From contig RPFO01000107.1 in assembly GCA_009746045.1 (NCBI GenBank), positions 1 to 39,894 of the forward strand: a DNA stretch of 39,894 nt, given 5' to 3'. Origin of the DNA: Mesostigma viride. Lineage: Eukaryota; Streptophyta; Mesostigmatophyceae; Mesostigmatales; Mesostigmataceae. The translations under genes and the position numbers were made by a program. The notes under the pieces are model-generated. The model worked only from the letters and a program-made list of their open reading frames with translations, was not told the DNA's origin and ran no database searches. Positions 8,289 to 19,100 of the stretch are shown here, in pieces (positions within the stretch are counted from its first letter, which is position 1; each line of letters opens with the position of its first letter).

Positions 8289-10264
8289 TCACCGTCTGTT
8301 CCGGTTGAACACCGGGTCGTACACCAGCTGACCCAGCGGGTGTTCAGAAGACGGTACGCGGTGTCCGCCTTCTTGCGGCCGTATCTCGCGCCCCGCAAGG
8401 CCGTCTTTCCCAACGCTTTCCCGTCTCTCACGAACACCTGGCTGTTGGCCACTAGATTGCGTCCCGCGGCGATCGCCGCGCGTTTCCCGAGACGCCCGGC
8501 CGCCTTGGCGGTCGCGAGCGCCGCGCGGCCCGCCGCCCGCGCCGCGATGTCCGCGCCTCGCACCACCGCGCGCGTGATCTCCTCCCTCCGCGTGGGCATA
8601 CACGCGATCGGGGCGCGGCCGCCGGCGCGCATCCACTCCTTCCGATTGTGCACGCCGTTCATCAGGCGGCAGTCGATCGCCGTGCTCCGGAGTTTCTCCA
8701 GCATCCGGGACACCGCCTCGTCCCCGTCCCGCTTCTCGGCCTCCTGCATCACGATCTCGTCCACTCCGTCCTTCGTCAGGTATCGGTGGACGGTCACGTC
8801 CCACTCCTTCTTGTCCACCTGGAGGTGCGAGCAGTGGCGGACGGCGCGAGCGATCGTCTGGCGTTCCGCGTTGACGGACAGCAGAGGCTCCATGATGTGG
8901 ATGTGGCGCACGCTCTTCAGGTCCAGTCCCTCGTTGAACCGTTTCCGCGCCAGGATCACGTGCAGGATCCGGCCGTCCGAGTTCTCAGGAGCGTTGTACA
9001 CCTGTCGGATCCTGCGCAGGCCCGTGTCCGTCGTCGGGTTCGTGTCCGACCCCAGGAGCACGTACCGTTTCTTGCTGCTCGTCGGCAGCTCGCCCGACAT
9101 GGACAAGGGAGAGTAGCCCAGGGCCTCGAGCACGCGCGCCATGTCGCGGATCCCGCCCGCGTTGAAAGACGAGTACAGGTAGTGCTTCTCGTTCGGGTGT
9201 TTCGTGATCGTGTCCGCGATCTCCTTCATCTTCGGCGACAGCCGCGGCAAGGCCTGCAGCAACTTCGCCCCCGACAGGTGCGACAAACGGAGTCCGTTCG
9301 TCGCCCTCCGCGCCTCGTACAGGAACCGCTCGTTGTCACTGCTCACCTCCTTGGCCGTTTTCAGGCGGGCGCGCAACGCCGCGCGCTGTTCCGCGCTCAT
9401 CGACGTCGGGTGGAGGGCGTCCGGGTTCAACCTCGGGTACACGGACGTGTCCCCCGCGTAATCCACGTACGAACACAGGCCCGCGTACGCGGACAAGGGG
9501 GAGTCGGGGCCCACCGGCGAACCCTTGATCATGGACAGCAGCCACGAGATCTCTCGCTCCGTGTCCCCCGGCGTCCCGCTCAGGATGACCATGTACAGTC
9601 CCTGCGTCCGTTTCGACGGCTTGTCCAGCAACTCGCGGAGTGCGTCGTGTTCGGCCGCTTGGCCGGGCAGGGGACGGAACAGGTTCTGCACCTCGTCCAT
9701 GATCAGCACCGCGTCGCGCAAAAGGTCCGGGTCCGCGTGGCGGTTCGGGCGATGCGCGCCCGTCTCGTGCGCCAATTGGGGGAAACTCATGATCCGACCT
9801 CCGCCCACGCGCGATCGGATGGCCCTCGTCGCCTCCGCGGGCGTCATCCCCTCGAAACGGGGAAACAGGGCCGCGCACTTGCCGTACTCCTCGATCGAGT
9901 TGTTGCTCGCGTTCTCGCGGCTCGTGGCCAGGTAGATGGGCCGATCCGTGTCCCAGAACGCGTCGATCGCACCCAAGGCCGTGCACGTCTTGCCGGACCC
10001 CGTCGAGTGCCACGCCAGGAACCCGCGGTGTTTGCTCCCGTGTTCGGCCACGTACCGCAGGTACATGTTGACGACGGCCTGCTGCGGGGCCTGCTTGAAG
10101 TCCCCCGTCGTCTGGGAACACGAGTTCTTGCCCACCGCGCGGTGGGGAGGGGGCGGCTGGCCTCGCACGCGGCCCTCGAAGTAGTCCTTGACGAACACCT
10201 GCGTCGTCGACGGTCGTTCCGTTTCCGCGTTCGGCCAATTCCGTGGCAGCGGGTGTACGGGCAT
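8289..10264 (-). CDS. NCLDV SF2 helicase, D6/D11-like
   Basis: About 658 residues of the poxvirus D6/D11 family of DNA-dependent ATPases, which act in viral early transcription initiation or termination and are conserved in NCLDVs. Motif I is STGSGKT (87-93), motif II is DEVQN (190-194), the motif III region is SGTPGD (229-234), and motif VI is QTIARAVRHCSH (469-480), whose RHCSH is characteristic of this family. A Lys/Ala/Arg-rich tail of about 100 residues follows. The frame as read runs to 8243, but one missing base near 8335 would end the protein as LGQLVYDPVFNRNRR at 8289, which I prefer. GTATAC lies just upstream of the ATG. Confidence 0.9.
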
Positions 10265-10271
10265 CGTTTAG

Positions 10272-10279
10272 AGTATACG
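10272..10279. promoter_or_regulatory. TATA-like element between divergent genes
   Basis: AGTATACG lies eight bases before the helicase ATG on the minus strand and about 42 bases before the divergent ATG at 10321. It is the palindromic form of the GTATA element seen upstream of many genes here. Confidence 0.45.
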
Positions 10280-10320
10280 CGGCATTTATTTCCGATGTCT
10301 AAGTAGAATTACATCGCGCG

Positions 10321-12243
10321 ATGACGTCGATCGACAAAGTCGAAAAGGACATCCAATCCGAAGACCCGAACAGGGTGTTGGAAGCCATCGCGCAGCACAA
10401 GGATCTCGTGAAGAGTTTGAGTCACACCGCCGCGATCCACATCCGCAACGCGATGATGAAGGCGGCCGTCCTCGCCGGCGTGGAAAAGAGTGAGAACAGG
10501 CGGTACGCGGACGGACACCAGGTCGTGTACGAGCGGCTGAGGGACGCCGCGAAGGAGTTCGGACGTGTCTGGAAAAAAGGGCAGGTGCCCACGTGGGTCT
10601 CGGACAAGTTCCGGGACATGAGTTCCAGTTTCCTGACCATGGACATCCAGCGCGCGCTGCGATACGAGGGGGATCTCGACACGAAAGAGGCCAACGCGGC
10701 GATGGGATGGGACGGAACGCCCCCGCCGGTTCCTGAGATCGATCCGCTCTCGGGGAGGAAGACCGGACGCACGGTGCCCAAGTTCTGGGTATGGGGCGTC
10801 TTCGAAGGGGCCGGGGTCGAGCCGTTGTCCTTGCAGGGTCGTTTGAAGGCCATTCGATTGTACATGGAGACCATGTCCGCCTCCAACGCCTCCGCCGCCA
10901 AGAAACTGGCGTGGGCGAGGAACTACGACCTCCTCGGGCAATCGAAAGAGAGTTCCGTGACCGCTCCGGTCCCGACGCAGGCGACGGCTCAGTTCGACAC
11001 GCGGGACTATGCCGAGAGTTTCCGGTCGAGGGATCCGCAGAGGTTGATGCACGCCACGAAGCTCGAGATGGCGATGAAAGAGGTCGGCGTGGACGCGTTG
11101 ACCTTGCACGAGGCCATCCCGAAAGACGAGAGGATCAAGTGCATGCGAGACGCCTTGATCAAGGCGGCCGCCGCCAGAGGCGAGGAGTTGGCGGTCAAAG
11201 GGGACCTCGACAAGGCCGGTCTGTTCGACGAGTTGTTGGCGCGGGCCGGCGCGCTGGTTACGTCGGCGGCGAAGGCGTGCGTGCTTTGCGCGCGTACCGC
11301 GACATGGTCCGTGATTGGCTCACGCCCGGCGCGGCGTTGGCCGCGTTGCGGATGGAGAAGGAGACCATGTCCAGGAAAGGCGACGCCGAGATGACGGACG
11401 GTCCTGTCGACACCGTCGCGGTGCTGAACCCCGACACGGGGCGGCCTACGAGGGCCGTCAGGCCCGTGTCGTGGGCGTGGCACTGGATGGGCTTGTCGGG
11501 GATCCCCGGGCTCGCGATGAACAAGCGCGTCGAGAAAGTGGAGGCGGCGCGGGATCCGGAAGCGACGAAACTCGCGTGGTCGTTGCATTACCAGGTCCGC
11601 TCGACGGAGCCGTCCGGGTCGACGTCGCTGCCGGTCCTCCCGCAGTCGCCCCCCCCCCCCGTGATGGAAGAGACGGCCCAGGTGGCCGAACAGGCGCAGG
11701 TCAAGGCGGAGGAGGCGATCGTGAATCAGCCGACGCCCGACAAGGTGTCCGTGAAGGATCTCGACGGCACGCTCGTCGACGTCCGATGCGGGGCCGCGGA
11801 CGCGATGGCCAGCTCTCTCGTGGACATGTGGAAAACGGGGCAGTTCAAGGTCATCCCTCGCGACTCGTTGCTTTCGCCAAATGCCACGCGGCCTCCGACG
11901 CGCTGCGATCCAAGTTCGAGGACCCCGCCAACGCGTTGACGGCGGACGTTCGCAAGAAGAAGATCGCGGACTACGTCCGGGGTCTGCGAGCCACGGGGAG
12001 TCCCGCCGACCTGGAGATGGCGCGCCAGTTCCGCGACCGGTTCGCGGAGGTCGGACTCTTCGCCACTCCGGAGGAGTTGTGGCAGCTTTCCGCGCCGGCC
12101 GATCCGTCCGCGGCCGTACCCGAGGAGTCGGCGACGACCGAGAAGAAGGAAGACGGGTACCGTACCGAAAACATCGTCGCGGTCGCGGGATCCTCGTGGT
12201 CGTCGTCGCGCTCGTCTCGGCGTTCCTGTTCTCCAGGAAGTAG
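10321..12243 (+). CDS. Modular repeat protein with C-terminal membrane anchor (three frameshifts)
   Basis: About 641 residues after allowing one missing base each near 11270, 11875 and 12180. The sequence has internal repeats. A Trp-containing module (VPKFWVWGVFEGAGVEPLSL followed by AKKLAWARNY) recurs later as VRPVSWAWHWMGLSGIPGL followed by ATKLAWSLHY. Each module is flanked by a helical block of the MKAAVLAG or LIKAAAARGEE type, and a third helical block lies near the end. A Pro-rich linker (about residues 440-465) precedes the last block. The final 20 residues, ILVVVVALVSAFLF, form a transmembrane anchor with SRK at the end. I recognise no family. A membrane-attached virion protein is plausible. 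Confidence 0.65.
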
Positions 12244-12349
12244 GATAAATATCTGCGCTATCGTTGATCGTGGCCCCTCGATGGTGGTGCTGCTCCCGCC
12301 CGAGTCTAGCCGAGCCGATTTTTCTTCTGCGACAACTTCGAGGATCCAG

Positions 12350-12721
12350 ATGAACAGTGCCGGAAACGTGACGCGTGGCGTGACCGAGGAGAACGTCCGC
12401 AACTCCGCTCGCGCCAGGATCGCCAAGCCGGCGGCGGGCGGATTCTTCTCGAGCCCTCTGTTCATCGCGATCGCCGCGGTCGCGGTCATCGCGATCGTCA
12501 TCTGGAAACCGTGGAGCGCGCGTTCCGGCGACGGAGGCGGCGGCGGCGAGTGCGTCACCGGGATGGTGTGCGGGTCCGAGACCGCCCCTTCGTACGGCGG
12601 CGGCGGCGGGTCTTCTCACAGCACGCAGGCCTTCCGCATGGGACAGGCCTCCGGAGTGACGAGCGGGATGCTGTCGGGCGACTACGATTCGACCTTCTCC
12701 GCTCTCCTGAACGCGCCCTGA
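12350..12721 (+). CDS. Small single-span membrane protein, Gly-rich
   Basis: A 123-residue protein. Residues 28-50 (GFFSSPLFIAIAAVAVIAIVI) form one transmembrane helix after a 27-residue soluble N-terminus. The rest holds two Gly-rich stretches (GDGGGGGE and YGGGGGSSH) around a short CVTGMVCG segment that could form a disulphide. The start is the first ATG after the upstream gene's stop. Function is unknown. The neighbouring genes on both sides are also membrane proteins on the same strand, suggesting a set of virion membrane components. Confidence 0.6.
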   Translation: MNSAGNVTRGVTEENVRNSARARIAKPAAGGFFSSPLFIAIAAVAVIAIVIWKPWSARSGDGGGGGECVTGMVCGSETAPSYGGGGGSSHSTQAFRMGQASGVTSGMLSGDYDSTFSALLNAP

Positions 12722-12745
12722 TAAAATTGTGTCCTGTATCTATAA

Positions 12746-13350
12746 ATGCCCCCCAGCGCGTCTGCGTTAACGGATGCCCTCCGGGGCGCCGACGAACTGA
12801 AGACCGCCACCACGGCGGCCGACGCTGCCGCCGACGCGAAGAAGACGACCGAGATCGCCAAGGAAATCGAGAGGCTTCAGGCTCTCCAGAAGGCCGAGCA
12901 GGCCAGCGCGGCCGGCAAGTCGGCGGACGCCGTCAGCGAGGCCGCCTCGAAGAGTTTCAGGGAGAGAGCGACCGACTTTGCGAGGCGGTACGGCGTGGAG
13001 GCCGTCGGAGGGGCTTTCGCCACCGTCGCCGGCATGTTGATCGTGAACTCTGTGTTCAACAAGAACGACGATAAGGAAGGAGGCGCGGGGGATGGGACGG
13101 GCGCGGGGACGAAGAGGAGGGCGGCGGGTCTATCGCGGACAAAATCAAGAGTGTCATAATTGTCCTGTTGGTCATTACGGTCGTAATTGGAATCATTTAT
13201 TATTCTTGGAAAAAACGTACGGATTCATCCGCAGGAACAAACGTAACCGTGCAAGCCAACTTCGAGCCTATGCCATACAACATGCCGTACTACGCTCCTC
13301 CCCCTACCGCTAGCAATATGCCGTTCAACAGGACGGCGATGACAGGGTGA
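12746..13350 (+). CDS. Membrane protein with coiled-coil N-terminus (one frameshift)
   Basis: About 201 residues with one missing base near 13105 in a GGGG run. TATAAATG places a TATA-like motif directly against the ATG. The first 75 residues are Ala, Lys and Glu-rich and probably coiled coil (KEIERLQALQKAEQA). A first hydrophobic stretch is VEAVGGAFATVAGMLIVNSV, and a Gly/Asp/Glu linker follows. A strong transmembrane helix is VIIVLLVITVVIGIIYYSW, and the last 40 residues are Pro, Tyr and Asn-rich. Its stop codon abuts the convergent ribonucleotide reductase stop. Function unknown; virion membrane protein likely. Confidence 0.6.
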
Positions 13351-16011
13351 TCACTTCACGGGGCAAGCCCCGCCGACACAATCCGAGGCAGCGCCCGGCT
13401 CCTCGTCCACATGCATGATGCCTTTGTAGTTCACGGGACGCAGCGACTCCTTGTACGCGTCGAAGCGGGCCTTGGTAACCACTTCCTGGGGCAGGTACGC
13501 GTATCCCAGATCGGCGGCGTTCTTGGTCGGGTCCGCCCGCAGCAAGAACGAGACGCCGACGTACTCGTCCCAGTGCGCGTTGAGCCAGTCCAGGATGGAC
13601 TCGATCTCGGAGGGGTCGTACGAGATCGTGCAGCTGACGTTTTGCTCGACGTACGAGTTCATCAGGTCGCGGTACCGCTCGAGTTGCTCGACGGCCGTCT
13701 CCGTGTTCACCTCGACCTCCTCCTTCGTCCCGTCCTTGCGCGTCACCCACTTCTTCGTGAAGGGGACGGAGTCGTACGACACCGGGAACGTGACGAGCAC
13801 GGACTCCGGCTCGAAGGGCTTGTCCACGATCTTGTACCCCGCGTCCGCGAACCGGGCGACCAGCGGGTCGTGCTTCGAGTACGTGATGTTGTTGAAGATG
13901 TACCTCCCGAGCGGCTTGTGCACGCCCTCGGGCACCTCGCCCCACTGCCGCGTGGACATGATCTTGGACAGGTGCCGCTGGGCTTGATGCACGTCACGTT
14001 CTTCGGCAGAGGGGTCTTCAACTCGTAGGCCATGGAGTACGCCGCGGACACCGCGATGTTCTTCATGCGGCGGTAGTCGTAGGTCTTCAAGTCGGGGCGG
14101 GACACGACGCCGGTTACCCGACTCCGCATAAACGGAGGAAGAAGTTGTTCAGATGCCACGCTTCTTGCAGGATCTCGTCGCGAAGATCGACGAGTGTCTG
14201 GCGGTAGTTCATGCGCGCGGCAAGGACGAGCGCACGCTCCAGTCCGGCCTTGTCGCCCGCGCGGAACGCCGCCAGGTTGATCTCCGACAGATTGCAGAAG
14301 CTCTTGTTCCCCAACAGAATCTCGCAGCACGGATTCACGCCCTTCGTCCACGGCGCCCGTTTCAGAGCCGATTCGATATTCAGCATGCCGGGCTCGGACC
14401 CGCCCGATTCTTGCATGATCTGGAAGATCTCCTCGAGCTGCGCCCTCGTCGGCTTGGACGAGAAGACCAGACTGTTGTTCGACTGCTGGCGATGGGAATT
14501 CTCGATCCACCAATCCTTTTTCGCGTAGGCGAACTCTTTCCACTCCGCCGAGCCGTACTCGCATAGCGCGATCTCCGCCGAACGACGGCTGCTCAACATC
14601 GTTCCGAGGTGGTTCACGATATCCACGATGTCCATCTTCGACAAGAGCTGGTCCGCGCGTTTGGACATCAGCCGGGCGATCTTCTCGAAAGCCCGCGCGA
14701 TCTGCGCGTCGCCAGAACTCTGCAAACCGCCAAAAATAATGTGCATAGTGGGTATGATAAGAATGAAAACCGCCACGGCCACCAAGCGTGCCAAACGAAC
14801 GCGACCCGCGCGCCGGCCGCGCAAACATCGCGTGAGGGCGGACAACGAGGGCGGCACGGCCGAGGCCGGCGCGGCCAAGTCCGGCGCGGCCAAGTCCGGC
14901 GCGGCCAAACGCGGCCGTGCCCCCGCAATTCCGCAAGCCCATGCGAGGGTGGCGACCTTCACGGAAATGTTAGACTTGTCCAACGAGGACATCGACAAGG
15001 CGTTCGAACGCGAACTACAGATCGAGAGAATGGCAAAAGACTTCACCAAGTCCGAGTTGAAAAAACGCGGTGTTCCTAAATCGGACATATCCAAAGAGGT
15101 GAATCAAGGGCAACGCAATGTGCGCAAATTGATGCTAGACACGACGCTGTTCACCGATCGCGGATTGGCCGACAGGCGGAAAGGGATGGTGGCTTTTGAT
15201 GCAAGGGAAAGGGAGCGGAAGCGAAAGTTCGATCAGAACAGACTCGACGCCATTTACACCGCTAACATGAAAAGCATTTACGGGAGCAAGAAAAGGAAGA
15301 AACAGGATGACTTGTTCCTGGCCGAGTTGTTGAAAAATTAGACGGACCCACCTGCCAACAATATCCCGCAAGTCGCTCGCCGGCGGGTCTGATCTCTGTC
15401 AGGTCGATGATCAATGTCTTGGCGGGGAACTTTCCCGCCATCAGTTTGCCCGCCGCCTTGGCCCACGCGATCGCCGAGTCGCCCACGCTGACCGTCCACG
15501 TGCGCGTGTCCTCGTCGTAGGTCTCCTTGTTGATCTCGCGTCCGCCCTTGCACGTCCTCGTGGACCGGATGACCCGGATATCATCGATCGGGTTGGCAAA
15601 ACCGTTCAGCGTGCCGACCACGGGATTGAACCCCACTCCGGTGCCTTGGAGGAGGAGCCACAGGACGTCCACGATGTCGTACACCGTCTCCACCTGGGTG
15701 AAAGCGCAGTTGAACATGCACGATTCGCGGCGGCGAGAGAGCTGCGTCCCGCCCAGCCACAGCGTCCTCCCCGCGGGGGCGATGCGGCGGTTGAGGATGA
15801 GCCGACTCAACTCGTCGAGCTCCTTCTCCTCGTCGGCCGTCAGCGGGGCGTCCTTGGCTCGGATCCAGAGCCAGCGCTGGTGGTCGATCACCCTTGCGAC
15901 GACCTGGTCCCAACTCTCGAGTCCTCCCGACCCGTCGTCGAGCGGACGGTGGTACGTCCGCAGCGCGATCGCGGTCGCGCGGTCCGACGGGTTGACCTCC
16001 ATCTCGGGCAT
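13351..16011 (-). CDS. Adenosylcobalamin-dependent (class II) ribonucleotide reductase, intron-split
   Basis: This monomeric class II enzyme reduces ribonucleotides using an adenosylcobalamin radical. Exon 1 is 16011-15352 (220 codons) and exon 2 is 14719-13351. One base seems missing at about 14117 and another at about 13980; the spliced, corrected product is about 676 residues, the family length. Seen in order: RRIAPAGRTLWLGGT; FNC, the first active-site Cys; LLQGTGVGFNPV; LSSRRSAEIAL; GGSEPGMLN; NPCCE, the thiyl Cys and Glu; SFCNLSEI, the second redox Cys; LRLCGVG then TGVV; IKPSGT then LSKIM; PEGVHKPLGRYIFNN; and CVGGAC near the C-terminus, the CX4C pair that re-reduces the active site. 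TATATA lies 34 bases before the ATG. A cobalamin adenosyltransferase gene lies 7.8 kb away. Most NCLDVs carry class I enzymes instead. Confidence 0.93.
14754..15341 (+). CDS. Nested antisense gene inside the intron, unknown basic protein
   Basis: A 195-residue protein encoded wholly within the intron on the opposite strand. Its stop is 10 bases from the donor and its ATG 34 bases from the acceptor. The N-terminus is highly basic (KRAKRTRPARRPRKHR), then a Gly-Ala-Ala-Lys-Ser repeat like histone-H1-type tails, then a charged helical domain from about residue 65 (FTEMLDLSNEDIDKAFE) and a basic end (YGSKKRKKQDD). I see no GIY-YIG, LAGLIDADG, HNH or His-Cys motif. Base composition is richer in A and T than the flanking exons, pointing to separate acquisition. 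DNA binding is likely from composition. It might be the mobile cargo that created the intron, but that is inference. Confidence 0.7.
   Translation: MIRMKTATATKRAKRTRPARRPRKHRVRADNEGGTAEAGAAKSGAAKSGAAKRGRAPAIPQAHARVATFTEMLDLSNEDIDKAFERELQIERMAKDFTKSELKKRGVPKSDISKEVNQGQRNVRKLMLDTTLFTDRGLADRRKGMVAFDARERERKRKFDQNRLDAIYTANMKSIYGSKKRKKQDDLFLAELLKN
14865..14913 (+). repeat. 15-bp tandem repeat in nested gene
   Basis: Three near-perfect copies of GCGGCCAAGTCCGGC encode the repeated Gly-Ala-Ala-Lys-Ser unit of the nested basic protein. The last copy diverges to end in AAACGCGGC. Confidence 0.8.
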
Positions 16012-16039
16012 CGATTCACTGAGTGCTACCACAAATGTC

Positions 16040-16052
16040 CACAATATATACC
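16040..16052 (-). promoter_or_regulatory. TATA-like promoter of the ribonucleotide reductase gene
   Basis: TATATATTG on the minus strand lies 34 bases before the chosen ATG at 16011 and supports that start over an upstream in-frame ATG. It stands in the 107-base gap between the reductase and the end of the large surface-protein gene. Confidence 0.5.
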
Positions 16053-16118
16053 TTCGCCGAAGCGCGGTGCGTGACGTCACTTGCCGACTCGGCAAGACGT
16101 GTCGTTCGACGTCAGTTA

Positions 16119-19100
16119 CTAGACCTTGTTCATCAACTCCAACACGACGTTCGGCGCTGCGACACCGATGACTCCCAGTGTGTTTTTTGTCAGACTGGTC
16201 CCTGCGACATCGTCGCTAGCTGGAACGGGGTTGCCGAAGAGCGTGTCGCCGGTACTGGATCCTTGTGTCTTCACGATCTGAAGCGTCTCGTCATCACCGA
16301 TGCGAAAACCGTATGTCACCGCGAGCGGCTCCGAGTCGTACTCGTCCGCGTATCGGTACAATTGCATGTTACCGATCTGAGTCGAGGTCATGGAGGGGTT
16401 CGTGGTGTCGACGATGCGCCAGTTCTTAAACGCCGTGTTGAACGTCCCGCCCGATGTCCATGGGGACCGAGCACCTAGGTAGATACCTCGTTGAGACGCG
16501 GTCGCGCTTAACGACAATGTGCTCACATTGCCCGCGCCAGTGACGTTGCCAGTGATGGTCCGCCACCCGGCCATCGCCGGGACGAATCCGTTGATGTATA
16601 ACTTGATCTCGCCAGCGATCGGCGTGCTCTCAATATGGATGCCGAGGACGAACTCGGACGTCGACGTCGACACGGCGTTCGCGGTTTGGTTGTACGAGGT
16701 TCCATTGAATATCAGGATACGCCCTCCACGCCACGCCCACACGCTCACGTATTGTCCGGCCGTCGCGATGTTTCCGATGGTCAGTAGCTCGACCATGTCT
16801 ACGTTCGTGTTAGTCGACCCCGCGACACCACACAAGAAGGGCGCCGTCATCGCGGCGCCGTCGCTCGTGTAAACGCCACCCGTCGCGGCGAAGGACGTGA
16901 TAGGCTTCACGACGCCGACCACCATGAGCCCGGTGCCTGCACGGTTGATGCCGTTGGCGCTGTAATAGGAGGTGACGTAGCCCGGGTTGCCATACATGGT
17001 TTGGAAAAACCCGCCGGAGTGGTTCGGTGCCCCGGCCGGCGTGACCGTCGCCTGGCCGTTCATGTAGCGAACATAGTCCAATACGGCTGCCTGTGCCGTC
17101 GCGGTACGCGTGGTGTTTCCGATGCGAATGAATGCTCTGGCGCCCGTAATTTGAGGATTGTACAGCGGTGCATTGGGGCTCAAAAACAAACCGTTCGATC
17201 CCACAGTCAATGGGATTTGAACGTCATCGTACCAGAACGAGAACAGTTGAGTAGGATCGGATGTCGTCCCGAAATTCACATCCTTTCGGTACAGTCTATA
17301 CACGTGATAGGCTCCGTCGTTGGGGTTGCCTGTATAGGTCGTGGAGGCAGCGGCAAACGCGGCAGAAAGCGCCGAGTATGGAACGTACAAATTTTTGTCG
17401 TCGCTAGACCCTCCGCCATTGTCCGTGGTAAGAATCAAATGCGGATTAGTTAGGTTGTGCACGGACGAAATGATAGCGACACGGACGGGACCTGAGGCAT
17501 CATCGCCCACCGTGAAGATGAGGAAGTTAGTAAGTTGGTTAGCGACACTCGATTTGACCTTAGCCTCGATCGTGAAATGGCCGTATCCGTTCCCAAAAGT
17601 CCCCGTGGGGTTATAGTCGACCATCTGCACAAATCTCGTATTCGCGCCCGAGGCTGCCGGGAGGGACACCGCTCCGCCGACGGGCTCTCCGCCGCTGGGG
17701 AGTGTGAAGTTCGTAGCCGTGCCCGACCCGAAGTTAGCGACGCTCGTGGGATTCGTTGAATCTCTGTTGAACCATTCGCCGAGGAATGTGGACGAGGCCC
17801 CGGATGCCGTGTATTGGAGCGGCACGAGAGGAGTGCCCCCTCCAATATCGGCCGTTTGATACGGTCCACTACCCGTTGGCGCGCTCAGTCTCCAGTAGTG
17901 GGGCTCCGTCGTCGTGCCCGTGGTTGACTTGGTGGGAAGTGAGCTGAGGAGCACGTTGGTCCCGGGCGCCTTCCTGAGTGTACTGTCGATCATCCTTGAG
18001 AACATGAGCTGCCCGCCTTTTATGTGCCAGTACGACCCATATTGATCGCCCAACTCTTGTCCGGCGTTTTTCTTCCACGTGATCGACCGGTCGGCGACCT
18101 TGGAGTTGATCTGCCCGTCACCAGCCACGAGGATCCCGGCACCGTCGGCGAGATCGTTCGTCGGCGCGGTCACGGACTCGATGCGCACGTCGTCAACCGA
18201 CAACGGGACGGTGTACGCCGCCCCGTCCCCGCCCAAAATCAAGTCAGAGTTCGTACCCAGATTGTGGTTCGCAAGGGCGTTCCCTGTGGCAGTGATACAG
18301 AGGGTACCGTCCACGAACACTTCGAGCGTGGAGAGCGAGGTAGGGGTTCGGGAGACTCTGCGCAGTGTGATCTTTTTCCTCGTCGTTGTACCCGCGGTCA
18401 TTGAAAACGGTGTCAATGTTGAAGTGGCGGTTACTCCATTGACGACTTGGATAGTCCCGGTCGATGTCCAATTCACGACTGTAGTGCCGTACGAAAATAG
18501 TCTTCTTGTTCCCGAATTAAACGGGACGCCAGTGTATGCAAGGTTAAACGTAACCTCGTACGACTCCGAATTCTTTGGAAACCCGTCAGTGTACGCGGCT
18601 GTTCCTTTAGCACCTGCTACGGACAATGTTAGGGCGCCATACGCGATGGAGGCACCGTCTAGCGACATGGTTACGCCGGTCGTGATTTTCGTGGTCGGCG
18701 CGCTCGTCCCTGAGTTCCCGTCGAACGCCCAGGACGCGACCGTCGTGTTCTGGGTGTTCGCGAGGCTCAGGGTCTTCTCCGTGATGACCGAGTTCGACAC
18801 CGTCGTGTTCACGCTCGTCAGCGTCCCGTCCACCTGCACGTTACCATTCACCTTGACGACCCCGCTTGCGGGGTTGAGGAGCAGATCCCCGCTCGACGTC
18901 GCGATCTTGCCGCCGTCCCCGTCCGTGCTCTTGAGGACAAGGTCCTTCTCGACGGACACGTTCGTGGCGGCGGACAGGGCGAGCGTCGGGTTCGTGGTGG
19001 ACACCCTCGAGTCAACGAACTTTACCTGCTCGATGGCGACGCTGCTGTCGCTCACGGTCGTGTCACCCGTAATCCACAGGTTTCCGCCCGTCAGCGCGGT

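Larger units (their letters stand above)
14720..15351 (-). other. Spliceosomal-type GT-AG intron in the ribonucleotide reductase gene
   Basis: A 632-nt phase-0 interruption. The donor is CAG|GTGGGT at 15354-15346 and the acceptor is TTTGCAG|AG at 14726-14718, with a T-rich stretch before it. Joining the ends gives LAGYCWQ|SSGDAQ in one frame. This has the spacing expected of the conserved Gly-Tyr-x-Trp-x-Ser-Ser-Gly-Asp segment of this enzyme subfamily. Without splicing the frame runs into unrelated residues and stops. The intron is almost filled by a gene on the opposite strand (14754-15341). I saw no group I or group II core, though I cannot fold it. Confidence 0.8.

Noticed and set aside
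7128-10306. Long plus-strand frames (662 and 552 residues) opposite the GNAT-like and D6/D11 genes
   Set aside because: Both are shadows. Their composition is Pro/Ser/Arg or Val/Arg/Gln-rich without domain signal, and the opposite strand carries clear helicase motifs.
13978-14119. Programmed ribosomal frameshifting in the reductase
   Set aside because: There is no slippery heptamer of the usual form, and many unrelated genes in the window show the same one-base-loss pattern, which fits sequence error better.
14754-15341. Homing endonuclease in the intron
   Set aside because: No LAGLIDADG, GIY-YIG, HNH or His-Cys motif is visible, so I left the function open.
14720-15361. Intein or group I intron in the reductase gene
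   Set aside because: The sense frame stops inside the insert, so it is not an intein. A join at a Phe-Gly-Gly codon triplet was considered, but its ends fit no group I rule. The GT-AG join restores frame and the expected Gly-Tyr-x-Trp...Ser-Ser-Gly-Asp spacing.
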